64,000 bases of DNA from Spongisporangium articulatum (GTDB lineage Bacteria > Actinomycetota > Actinomycetes > Actinomycetales > Kineosporiaceae): contig NZ_JBITLV010000001.1 in assembly GCF_044465595.1 (NCBI RefSeq), forward strand, positions 434,001-498,000. The letters run 5' to 3'. Below, piece by piece: positions 8,316 to 15,557 of the stretch (its first letter is position 1; each line of letters begins with the position of its first letter). The notes beneath the pieces are model-generated. The model made no database searches and was not told where the DNA came from. It was given only the letters and a program-made list of their open reading frames with translations. A program made the translations under genes and the position numbers.

Positions 8316-9200
8316 GTGCTGGACTCCCGCGACGCGATCGCCACGCTGATCACCGAGCATCTCCCGTTGGTGGGCCACGTGGCCCGGGAGACCGCTGCCC
8401 GGTTGCCGCGCCACCTGGGTACCGACGACCTGATCGGCGCCGGTTCCCTGGCCCTGGTCCAGGCCGCGCACGCCTTCGACCCGGCGCTCGGCGTCCCGTT
8501 CGCGCGGTTCGCGAACACCCGGGTGCGCGGCGCCATGATCGACCAGATGCGCCAGCGCGACTGGGCCAGCCGCACGGTCCGCTCCCGCGCGAAGGCCATC
8601 GAGGCCGCGGCGGAGACCCTCACCTCCGGGCTGGGCCGCCGGCCCACCGACTCCGAACTGGCCGCCGCCTGCGGGTTCACCGAGGCGGAGATCCGGGAGG
8701 CGCGCAGCGGCGCCGACCGGGCCGTCCTGCTCAGCCTCGACCCGCTCACGGCGGACGACGAGGGGCTGGGGACCAGCGTCGCCGACAGCGCCCCGCGCCC
8801 CGAGGAGGCCCTGATCGCGGCCGAGCGCCTCGGCTACCTCCGCGACGCCGTGGCCGAGCTGCCCGAGCGGCTGCGCCTCGTCGTCACGCAGTACTACCTG
8901 GAGCAGCGGCCGCTGACCGAGATCGCGGAGACCCTCGGGGTGACCCAGTCCCGCGCCTCGCAGCTGCGCAGCGAGGGGCTCGACCTGCTGCGGGAGGCCC
9001 TGGAGCGGCTGTGGGTCTCCACGCCGGGCGTGCCGCGCCAGCGGGCGGGCGGGACGACGCCGGGCGCCGACGGCGCGGGGGCGCGGGCCCGGCGGCGCGA
9101 GGCCTACGTACAGGCCGTGGCCACCCGTTCGAGCGCCGGGCGGCGGGCCGACGTCCAGGCCTACCTGGACGGGCAACCCCTTCACTACACCAGTTACTAG
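8316..9200 (+). CDS. fliA: Flagellar RNA polymerase sigma factor FliA (sigma-28/WhiG type)
   Basis: This sigma-70 family protein of 294 residues directs RNA polymerase to late flagellar promoters. Region 2 is visible (HLGTDDLIGAGSLALVQAAH, then RFANTRVRGAMIDQMRQRDW), region 3 follows (LGRRPTDSELAAACGF), and region 4 has the helix-turn-helix (LPERLRLVVTQYYLEQRPLT, then LGVTQSRASQLRSEGLDLLR). About 60 basic residues extend beyond region 4, which is longer than usual. The GTG start lacks a Shine-Dalgarno sequence and lies at the predicted start of a sigma-28 transcript. The gene sits between two divergent late flagellar units it probably controls. No flgM anti-sigma gene is seen in the window. 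Confidence 0.93.
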   Translation: MLDSRDAIATLITEHLPLVGHVARETAARLPRHLGTDDLIGAGSLALVQAAHAFDPALGVPFARFANTRVRGAMIDQMRQRDWASRTVRSRAKAIEAAAETLTSGLGRRPTDSELAAACGFTEAEIREARSGADRAVLLSLDPLTADDEGLGTSVADSAPRPEEALIAAERLGYLRDAVAELPERLRLVVTQYYLEQRPLTEIAETLGVTQSRASQLRSEGLDLLREALERLWVSTPGVPRQRAGGTTPGADGAGARARRREAYVQAVATRSSAGRRADVQAYLDGQPLHYTSY

Positions 9201-9240
9201 GACGCCGGAAACAGCGGTTGACCTGCAGTTTCACGGACGA

Positions 9241-9268
9241 TCAAGGTCAACCGGCCAGCTGCCGAAAA
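9241..9268 (+). promoter_or_regulatory. Sigma-28-type promoter of flagellin
   Basis: TCAAG-N15-GCCGAAAA lies about 105 bases before the flagellin ATG and is the clearest match to the FliA consensus in the window. Transcription starting near 9275 would give a leader of about 95 bases. That leader contains the CsrA-type hairpin at 9325-9344. Confidence 0.75.
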
Positions 9269-9324
9269 AGGCCCTGAAGAAACTTCTCAAGACCGTTCCT
9301 GACCGACCGAGAGGTAAGCCAACG

Positions 9325-9366
9325 CCGGTCCACGGACGGACCGGTACCGGACCCGAACCAAGGAGG
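9325..9366 (+). promoter_or_regulatory. Predicted CsrA-binding leader of flagellin mRNA
   Basis: A hairpin with a 7-bp stem (9325-9331 with 9338-9344) holds ACGGAC in its loop, the ANGGA-in-loop signature of CsrA sites. A second GGA lies in the strong Shine-Dalgarno AAGGAGG (9360-9366), 27 bases downstream. Two sites, one hairpin upstream and one over the Shine-Dalgarno, is the layout known for Bacillus hag. With csrA and fliW nearby, this predicts translational repression of flagellin by CsrA. Confidence 0.7.
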
Positions 9367-9371
9367 AAATC

Positions 9372-10202
9372 ATGGGTCTCTACGTCACCAGCAACGTCGC
9401 GGCACTCAACGCGTACCGCAACCTGAGCATGACCCAGTCGTCTCAGAACAGCTCGCTGGAGAAGCTGTCCAGCGGCTACCGGATCAACCGCGCGGCGGAC
9501 GACGCCGCGGGGCTCGCGATCTCCCAGGGCCTGCAGGCTCAGATCGGTGGCCTCCAGGTCGCCGTGACGAACGCGCAGGACGCCATCTCGGTCGTCCAGA
9601 CCGCCGACGGTGCCCTGACCGAGACGCAGTCGATCCTGCTGCGTATGCGCAACCTGGCCGTCCAGGCCGCCAACGGCGGTTCGCAGGACACCCAGGCGCA
9701 GGCCGCGTCGCAGACTGAGTTCTCTCAGCTGCAGTCGGAGCTGGACCGGATCTCGTCCTCGACGAAGTTCGGCAACCAGAACCTGCTGGACGGCACGTAC
9801 ACCGGCACCTTCCAGATCGGTGCCAACGCGGGTGAGACGATCAACGTCGACCTCACCGGCAGCAAGATGGACTCCGCCACCCTCGGGGTGGACTCCGGGA
9901 CCATCAACGTCGGGGACACGGCGTCCGCCGCCGCGTCGATCTCGGCGATCGACACCGCCATCCAGTCGGTGTCGACCACCCGGGCGACTCTGGGTGCCTA
10001 CCAGAACCGCTTCCAGCACACCGTCAACAACCTGAACGTCGCGGTCGAGAACCTGACCGCGTCGAACAGCCGGATCCAGTCGACGGACATGGCCAGCGAG
10101 ATGGTCAAGTTCACCTCGGCGCAGATCCTGTCTCAGGCCGGTACCGCGATGCTGGCTCAGGCGAACCAGCAGCCGCAGTCCATCCTCAAGCTCCTCCAGT
10201 GA
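9372..10202 (+). CDS. fliC: Flagellin
   Basis: This is the filament subunit, 276 residues. The conserved N-terminal D0/D1 helices (MGLYVTSNVAALNAYRNLSM, LSSGYRINRAADDAAGLAIS) and the C-terminal D1/D0 helices (ALGAYQNRFQHTVNNLNVAV, MVKFTSAQILSQAGTAMLAQ, ending SILKLLQ) are intact. Only about 75 residues lie between them, so the surface-exposed D2/D3 part is minimal. It is exported by the flagellar type III system with FliS (12.3 kb) as chaperone and FliD as cap. Expression is predicted to depend on FliA (promoter at 9241) and on CsrA/FliW. Only one flagellin gene is seen in the window. Confidence 0.97.
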   Translation: MGLYVTSNVAALNAYRNLSMTQSSQNSSLEKLSSGYRINRAADDAAGLAISQGLQAQIGGLQVAVTNAQDAISVVQTADGALTETQSILLRMRNLAVQAANGGSQDTQAQAASQTEFSQLQSELDRISSSTKFGNQNLLDGTYTGTFQIGANAGETINVDLTGSKMDSATLGVDSGTINVGDTASAAASISAIDTAIQSVSTTRATLGAYQNRFQHTVNNLNVAVENLTASNSRIQSTDMASEMVKFTSAQILSQAGTAMLAQANQQPQSILKLLQ

Positions 10203-10214
10203 GCTAGACGCCGG

Positions 10215-10240
10215 GTGGCGGCCCTTCACCGGGCCGCCAC
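10215..10240 (+). terminator. Terminator hairpin after flagellin
   Basis: A perfect 10-bp GC-rich stem (GTGGCGGCCC at 10215-10224 with 10231-10240) and a 6-base loop start 12 bases after the flagellin stop. There is no U-tract. It probably ends or attenuates the abundant flagellin message before fliD. Confidence 0.7.
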
Positions 10241-10356
10241 ACCGGCGCTCGAGACCTGACCGCAGGGCTCGAGAACGGCAGCGGGGGAACGCATTCCGGG
10301 CTTGTGCCGGCCAGGGCGCCGCTCGGTGACACGAAAGAGCATGGGGAGCCAGAGAA

Positions 10357-12240
10357 ATGTCTTCCATCACCATCGGCGGCATCATGTCGGGGTTGGACAC
10401 GACCTCGATCATCGACAAGCTCGTCGCGGTCGAGGGGAACTCCCAGACCCTGCTGAAGAACCAGCAGACCGCGCAGCAGTCGGCGGTCACGGCCTACACC
10501 GGGTTGCTGTCCAGCGTGGGCAACCTCGCCCAGCAGGTCGGTGACCTCGCCAAGACCTCGGCGTGGGCCACCGTCTCGGCCACGTCGACCTCCAGTTCGG
10601 TGACCGCCACCGCAACGGGTCGCACCGCATCGTCCCTGACCTTCGACGTGACCGGTCTGGCCGCCGCTCACACCCTCATCTCCGGCTCGACCTCCTCGTC
10701 GACGGGCGCCACGGTGGCCTCGTCCGGTTCGCTCACGCTGACCAACACGGCCACCGGTAAGGCCACCGCGATCGACGTCGGCAACGGCACGCTCGCCGAG
10801 GTCGTCTCCGCCATCAACGGCGCCGGCGCCGGCGTGACCGCGACCGCCGTGCAGACCTCGCCGGGCGTCTACCGGTTGCAGGTCGCCAGCTCGACCACCG
10901 GCGACGCGTCCAAGTTCTCGCTCAGTGGTTTCGACAACGGCTACGCCATGAACACGCTCACGGACGGTGCGAACGCCAAGATCCAGGTCGGGTCGGGTCA
11001 GTACGCCTACACCGTGGAGTCCTCGACCAACACGTTCAGCAACGTGGCCACGGGCATCAGCTTCACCGTCTCGAAGAAGGAGGACGGCGTCACCGTGTCC
11101 TCCACCGTGGACGGGTCATCGGTGGCGGACAAGATCAGCTCGATCGTGACCAACGCCAACAACCTGTTGGCCAGCATCGCGAAGAACACCGCCTGGGACT
11201 CGACCTCGAAGACCGGCGGACCGCTGCTGGGCAGCAGCACCGTCCGGTCGCTGCAGCAGAGCGTCCTGAGCATCGTCGCGGGCGCCGGCGCGCCCGGGCT
11301 GTCGGTGACCGCGCAGGGTCAGCTGAGCTTCGACGCCGACGCGTTCAAGACCGCCTTCGTCAAGGACCCGACGGGCACGGCCGCCTTGTACGGCCAGAGT
11401 TCCACCTTCGACGCCAACGGTCCGATCTCCTCGACGGCGACCGTCAGCAACGCGACCTCGAAGACCAGGGCCGGCACCTACGACGTCACCGTCAGCAGTT
11501 CGGCCAAGGCCGAGACGTGGCAGCTGGTGCAGCCCGGCACGGGCATCGTCGGCCGGCTGCTGACCCTGAACCAGGGTGCGAAGTCGGTCAGCTACACGGT
11601 CACCGCCGACGACACCGACATGGCCGGGGCGGCGGCGAGCTTCAACAAGAAGCTGGCCGAGGCCGGGATCAACGTCAGCGCGTCGGTCGACGGCAACGGG
11701 AACATGGTCCTGACCTCCACGGTGGCCGGCAGCCGGAACACCTTCACCGCCTCGATCGACGGCGGCGGGACGGCCACGCGGACCCTGGCGGGCGCCGACA
11801 TCGCGGGCACGATCGACGGTCTCGAGGCGAGCGGGATCGGCAACATCCTGACCCTGCCCCCCGACGCCGACTCCGGCGCCGCCGGGCTGTCGATCGACGT
11901 CGAGGCGACGCAGGCGGACATCAACTCCGTGGGGGGCGCGATCGGCTCCATCACCTACAAGCCGGGCGTGGCCCAGCAGCTGGAGTCGCTCTTCGAGCAG
12001 ATGAGTGACTCCTCCAACGGTGAGCTGGTGCAGGCCCAGAACACGGCCAACAGCGCCGTGAAGACCCTGCAGACCCAGATCGACAACTGGACGACCCGGC
12101 TCGACGCCTACAAGGAGACGCTGACGAAGAAGTTCACGGCGATGGAGACCGCGCTGGCCTCGCTGAAGGCCCAGTCCACGTCCCTGAGCCAGTACTTCAA
12201 CTCCAGCAGCTCCAGCAGTTCCAGCAGCTCTTCGAGCTGA
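10357..12240 (+). CDS. fliD: Flagellar hook-associated protein 2, filament cap FliD
   Basis: FliD caps the growing filament and folds exported flagellin. The 627-residue protein has the N-terminal FliD signature (SSITIGGIMSGLDTTSIIDK), a long Ser/Thr-rich central region and the C-terminal FliD domain (GITYKPGVAQQLESLFEQM-like region near 530, followed by long helices with TQIDNWTTRLDAYKETLTKK). It ends in a run of about 12 serines encoded by mixed Ser codons. That tail is unusual for FliD, whose C-terminus contacts the cap pentamer and flagellin. It is followed by fliS, and a terminator separates it from flagellin. Confidence 0.93.
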   Translation: MSSITIGGIMSGLDTTSIIDKLVAVEGNSQTLLKNQQTAQQSAVTAYTGLLSSVGNLAQQVGDLAKTSAWATVSATSTSSSVTATATGRTASSLTFDVTGLAAAHTLISGSTSSSTGATVASSGSLTLTNTATGKATAIDVGNGTLAEVVSAINGAGAGVTATAVQTSPGVYRLQVASSTTGDASKFSLSGFDNGYAMNTLTDGANAKIQVGSGQYAYTVESSTNTFSNVATGISFTVSKKEDGVTVSSTVDGSSVADKISSIVTNANNLLASIAKNTAWDSTSKTGGPLLGSSTVRSLQQSVLSIVAGAGAPGLSVTAQGQLSFDADAFKTAFVKDPTGTAALYGQSSTFDANGPISSTATVSNATSKTRAGTYDVTVSSSAKAETWQLVQPGTGIVGRLLTLNQGAKSVSYTVTADDTDMAGAAASFNKKLAEAGINVSASVDGNGNMVLTSTVAGSRNTFTASIDGGGTATRTLAGADIAGTIDGLEASGIGNILTLPPDADSGAAGLSIDVEATQADINSVGGAIGSITYKPGVAQQLESLFEQMSDSSNGELVQAQNTANSAVKTLQTQIDNWTTRLDAYKETLTKKFTAMETALASLKAQSTSLSQYFNSSSSSSSSSSSS

Positions 12241-12307
12241 TCCACCGGGTGTTTCCGCACCGGGTGACCTGACGAACAGTTCGAAGAAGCCGAGCTAAGG
12301 AGAGACG

Positions 12308-12718
12308 ATGGCCTACGGAGTAGCGGTGGCGTACGCGAGCGTCACAGCCGAGACCGCCTCCCCCCAGCGGCTTCTCACGATGCTGTACGACCGGCTGATC
12401 ACCGACCTCAGCGTGGCCGAGGCCGCGATGCGCACGAACGATCACGAGACGACGGGCAAGCGCCTGCAGCACGCGCAGGAGATCCTGCTGGAGCTGTGGG
12501 CCAGCCTCGACGTCTCCGTCTGGCCCGCAGGCGAGCAGTTGCGGGCCCTCTACCTGTGGATGGTGAACGAGCTGGTCAGCTGCCGGCTGCCCGCGCAGCC
12601 CGAACGCCTCGCCGCCGTACGTGAACTCGTGGAGCCGCTGCGGGACACGTGGAAGCAGGCCCTGGAGCTGCAGGCCCAGACCACCCCGACCGACCCGACC
12701 GTGACAGGTGCTGCGTGA
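12308..12718 (+). CDS. fliS: Flagellin export chaperone FliS
   Basis: FliS binds the C-terminus of flagellin in the cytoplasm and prevents early polymerisation. The 136-residue helical protein has the family motif near the start, PQRLLTMLYDRLITDLSVAE, followed by KRLQHAQEILLELWASLD and LYLWMVNELVSCRL. Length fits the family (about 125-135). The ribosome-binding site AAGGAGAG precedes the ATG. The downstream gene overlaps by 4 bases (GTGA), so both are co-translated, as fliS-fliT pairs usually are. Confidence 0.93.
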   Translation: MAYGVAVAYASVTAETASPQRLLTMLYDRLITDLSVAEAAMRTNDHETTGKRLQHAQEILLELWASLDVSVWPAGEQLRALYLWMVNELVSCRLPAQPERLAAVRELVEPLRDTWKQALELQAQTTPTDPTVTGAA

Positions 12719-13050
12719 GTCAGATGACCGGACCCGAGACCGACCAGCCCGTCGGCGACCTCGCCGAGTGGAGCCGCTACTTCGACCAGCTCGAGATCGC
12801 GATGCACGACTTCGAGGCGGCCCTGGCCCAGCGGGACGTCACCCCGCTGGCCGAGATCGCCGTGCCGTTCGGTGCCCCGCCGGAGGCCCTGCGCGACCGC
12901 TGGGCCGCCGACTACGCGCGCCTCGGCGAACTGGAGTTCCGGGCCCTCGCGCTGCGCGAGGACCTGCGGGCCGAGTTCTCCCGCCTGCACGGCCCACGCC
13001 GTCCGGACGGGTACGGCGGCTACGGCTCGTCGATCGACATCAGCGGCTAG
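12715..13050 (+). CDS. Small helical protein in the fliT position
   Basis: This 111-residue protein starts with a GTG overlapping the fliS stop (GTGA); an ATG three codons on is an alternative. Helical segments such as WSRYFDQLEIAMHDFEAALA and ARLGELEFRALALREDLRAE dominate, with a Gly/Tyr-rich tail. The position directly after fliS, the small size and the helical make-up suggest a FliT-like export chaperone, perhaps for FliD, but FliT is poorly conserved and no diagnostic residue is seen. The operon ends here at the inverted repeat at 13062. Confidence 0.7.
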   Translation: MSQMTGPETDQPVGDLAEWSRYFDQLEIAMHDFEAALAQRDVTPLAEIAVPFGAPPEALRDRWAADYARLGELEFRALALREDLRAEFSRLHGPRRPDGYGGYGSSIDISG

Positions 13051-13061
13051 ACCTTTCGTTC

Positions 13062-13140
13062 GTGATCATGCAGAAACCTCGCGCCCTTCAGAAGCCGGTC
13101 AACGGCTTCCGGAGCCTGCGCGAGGTTTCTGCATGATCAC
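13062..13140. terminator. Long inverted repeat (GTGATCATG family, copy B)
   Basis: Perfect 23-base arms (13062-13084 and 13118-13140) start with GTGATCATGCAGAAACC and enclose a 33-base centre. The centre holds its own small hairpin, GAAGCC/GGCTTC. It lies between convergent gene ends: the fliT-position gene on the plus strand and the receiver/HD gene on the minus strand, whose stop is 3 bases away. Likely a bidirectional terminator; see the family finding. Confidence 0.8.
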
Positions 13141-13142
13141 GA

Positions 13143-14249
13143 CTAGATGCCGAGTCTGACGACGATCGGCTCGACCACCCCGACGCTGGCGGCGAAGTTC
13201 TCCAACCGCAGCACGACCGCGTCCGTGATCCGGTCGCCCCGGCGCACCAGGGTCAGCCCGGTGCTGGTCAGCACGTCGTCCTCCAGCACCATGCCGGGGC
13301 GCACCGCGGCCAGCGGCAGCACCCGGCGCTCGCCCTGCTGGGCCAGGTCGACGGCGGCCTCGTCCAGCGCCTCGAGCACCTCGGGCGGGTACCCGCCGAT
13401 CGTCTCCAGGCGGCGCAACGCCCGGGTGGGGCTGCCCAGCCGGTCCAGCTGTTCCAGGTAGGCCAGCACGGTCTCCAGGAGGCGCGCGGCGGGCTCGTCC
13501 GAGCCTCGGCCGCCGACCCAGGCGGCCACCTGCTCCAGCCGCGGGATGCGCTCCAGCAGGTGCTGGGCGACGTCCCGCCGGGCGTCGTAGGCGGCCTGCT
13601 CCTCGGGGCTCAGCCCAGCGCCGGTCCGCCCTCGCCGCAGTACCTCGGGAGGGACTGCGAGACAACCGATCTGGCTGAGCATCGCGGCCAGGGGCAGCCG
13701 CCAGTCCTCGATCTCGAGCAGCTCCGCCACCCGCTCCACGAGGGTCCGCAGCCGCTGCGTCCAGGCGAAGGCGTCGGGGTTGGCCATCGAGAGCAGCTCG
13801 GTCAGCACCTCGACCGCCCCGCCCAGCGTGCTCTCCAGCAGGTCGCGTTCGGCCCGCAGCAGCCGGTGCTGTTCCAGTGCGGCGCTCAGCGCCTGCGCAA
13901 GGTCGTCGGCCGCGCAGGGCTTGGTCAGCATCCGGAACAGGTTGCCGTCGTTGACGGCCGCGATCGTCGACTCCAGGTCGGCCTGGCCGGACAGCAACAG
14001 CTGGACGGCGTCGGGCTCCAGGGCGCGGACCGCACCGAGGAACTGCGCCCCGTCCATCTGCGGCATCTTCATGTCGGAGACGACCACCGCGAACGGCTCG
14101 CCCCGCGCGGCGGCCGCGCGCACGGCGTCCAGACCCTGTTCCCCGGAGCCGGCGGTGGCGATCTCGAACCGGCCGTGCAGCGCGCGGCGGTAGCCGGACA
14201 GGACGCTCGGGTCGTCGTCGACCATCAGGATCTGCGCCACGAGATTCAC
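13143..14249 (-). CDS. Response regulator with an inactive HD-type output domain
   Basis: The 368-residue protein begins with a receiver domain: acidic pocket DDD (11-13), phospho-acceptor Asp59 in VVSDMKMPQMDG and Lys110 in MLTKP. The C-terminal part resembles HD-GYP output domains (LAAMLSQIGCLAVPPEVLRR, then LSPEEQAAYDARRDVAQHLL). The metal-binding HD and GYP residues are missing: SQIGC stands where HDIGK is expected. It is therefore unlikely to hydrolyse c-di-GMP and may act by protein contact. It starts with GTG and is divergent from the HDOD regulator 66 bases away, which shares the receiver type. Confidence 0.85.
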   Translation of the reverse strand: MNLVAQILMVDDDPSVLSGYRRALHGRFEIATAGSGEQGLDAVRAAAARGEPFAVVVSDMKMPQMDGAQFLGAVRALEPDAVQLLLSGQADLESTIAAVNDGNLFRMLTKPCAADDLAQALSAALEQHRLLRAERDLLESTLGGAVEVLTELLSMANPDAFAWTQRLRTLVERVAELLEIEDWRLPLAAMLSQIGCLAVPPEVLRRGRTGAGLSPEEQAAYDARRDVAQHLLERIPRLEQVAAWVGGRGSDEPAARLLETVLAYLEQLDRLGSPTRALRRLETIGGYPPEVLEALDEAAVDLAQQGERRVLPLAAVRPGMVLEDDVLTSTGLTLVRRGDRITDAVVLRLENFAASVGVVEPIVVRLGI

Positions 14250-14315
14250 CCATTCGCCTGGTTCTCGGCGCTGCGGATCAACGCCGCCTCCCCACCGGCC
14301 GACGACACACTAACC

Positions 14316-15557
14316 ATGGCACGGGTCCTGTTCGTCGACGACGAGCCGCACATGCTCGCCGGGCTGCGCCGCACGCTGCTCACGCAGCACAGGGTTCGCG
14401 GCGGCACCGGCGACCCGGCCACGCCCGATCTCGAGTACGCCTTCGCCGGCTCCGGCACGGAGGCCCTCGAGGCCATGGCGGCCGAGCCGGCCGACGTGAT
14501 CGTCTCGGACATGCGGATGCCGGGAATGGACGGGGCCACGTTGCTCGGCCACGTGCAGCGCCGCTGGCCGGCCTGCCTGCGGATCGTGCTGTCCGGCGAC
14601 GCGGACCGCGCCTCGGTGCTCTCGGCGGTGTCCACCGCTCAGCAGTTCCTGGCCAAGCCCTGCGATGCGGCGACCCTGCTGCGCGTCATCGACCGGGCGC
14701 TGGACGTCCGCAGCACCCTGACCGCCCCGGGGCTGCGCGAACTGATCGGCGGCACCGGCACCCTGCCCACCCTCCCCGACGTCTACGACCGGCTCGTCGC
14801 CGCGATCGACTCCCCCGACGTGCCGCTGGCCGACGTGGCCCGCATCCTGGCTCAGGACGTCGCGACCAGCGCGGACGTGCTCCGCCTCGTCAACTCCGCG
14901 TTCTTCGGGATGCCGCAGGAGGTCTCGCGGGTCCAGACGGCGGTCGCCCTGCTCGGCGCCGACAACATCCAGGCCCTGGTGCTGGCCGGCTCGGTCTTCC
15001 AGGTGGACGACGACCTCGCCACGGTGCTCGGCGGTGAGTTGGCCGGACCACGGCTGCGCGACCACGGTCTGCGCCGGGCCGCCTTGAGTCGGCGGCTGGC
15101 CCGGGCCGAGGGGTGGGACGAGAAGGTGGTCGACCAGGTCGGGTTGGCCGGGATGCTGCACGACGTGGGTCTTCTCGTGCTGGCGCGCGGCCGCCGGGCC
15201 GAGACGGCCACCCTCGTGGCCTCCCTCGCGGTCGACCCCGAGGCCGCGCTGGATCCCGTGCGCCGGTGCGCGCTCGAAGCGGAGGCCTTCGGCTGCACCG
15301 TGCCGCAGGCCGGCGCCTACCTGCTGGGACTGTGGGGTTTCGCGCCGGCCGTGGTGTTCTCGCTCGCCGCGCAGCCGAAGCCGACGACGCCGCGGGACCA
15401 GGTCGTCGACTTCGCCCACCGGCGCACCCTGGCGCCGACCCGACGGGTGGCGGTCGACGACGTCCCGCCGCTGGACGCGACCCAGGTGGAGCGCTGGAAC
15501 CGGGTCTGCGACGAGTTCCTCGGCGCCGGCGAGACTCTCGACGAGGCAGCGTCGTGA
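14316..15557 (+). CDS. Response regulator with HDOD output domain
   Basis: This 413-residue protein has an N-terminal receiver (VDDEPH near 7-12, phospho-acceptor Asp in VSDMRMPGMDG near 65, Lys in FLAKPCD near 113) and a C-terminal HDOD domain (GGTGTLPTLPDVYDRLVAAI, VNSAFFGMPQEVSRVQTAVA, GMLHDVGLLVLARG). HDOD proteins are signalling scaffolds related to HD phosphohydrolases but usually without activity. The ATG at 14316 begins exactly at the receiver; longer upstream starts lie in sequence antisense to the neighbouring gene. A histidine kinase gene overlaps its end by 4 bases and is its probable phosphodonor. Confidence 0.9.
   Translation: MARVLFVDDEPHMLAGLRRTLLTQHRVRGGTGDPATPDLEYAFAGSGTEALEAMAAEPADVIVSDMRMPGMDGATLLGHVQRRWPACLRIVLSGDADRASVLSAVSTAQQFLAKPCDAATLLRVIDRALDVRSTLTAPGLRELIGGTGTLPTLPDVYDRLVAAIDSPDVPLADVARILAQDVATSADVLRLVNSAFFGMPQEVSRVQTAVALLGADNIQALVLAGSVFQVDDDLATVLGGELAGPRLRDHGLRRAALSRRLARAEGWDEKVVDQVGLAGMLHDVGLLVLARGRRAETATLVASLAVDPEAALDPVRRCALEAEAFGCTVPQAGAYLLGLWGFAPAVVFSLAAQPKPTTPRDQVVDFAHRRTLAPTRRVAVDDVPPLDATQVERWNRVCDEFLGAGETLDEAAS

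Noticed and set aside
13560..14315. N-terminal extension of the HDOD regulator by 252 codons
   Set aside because: It would overlap the divergent receiver/HD gene in antisense. The receiver domain begins exactly at the ATG at 14316.
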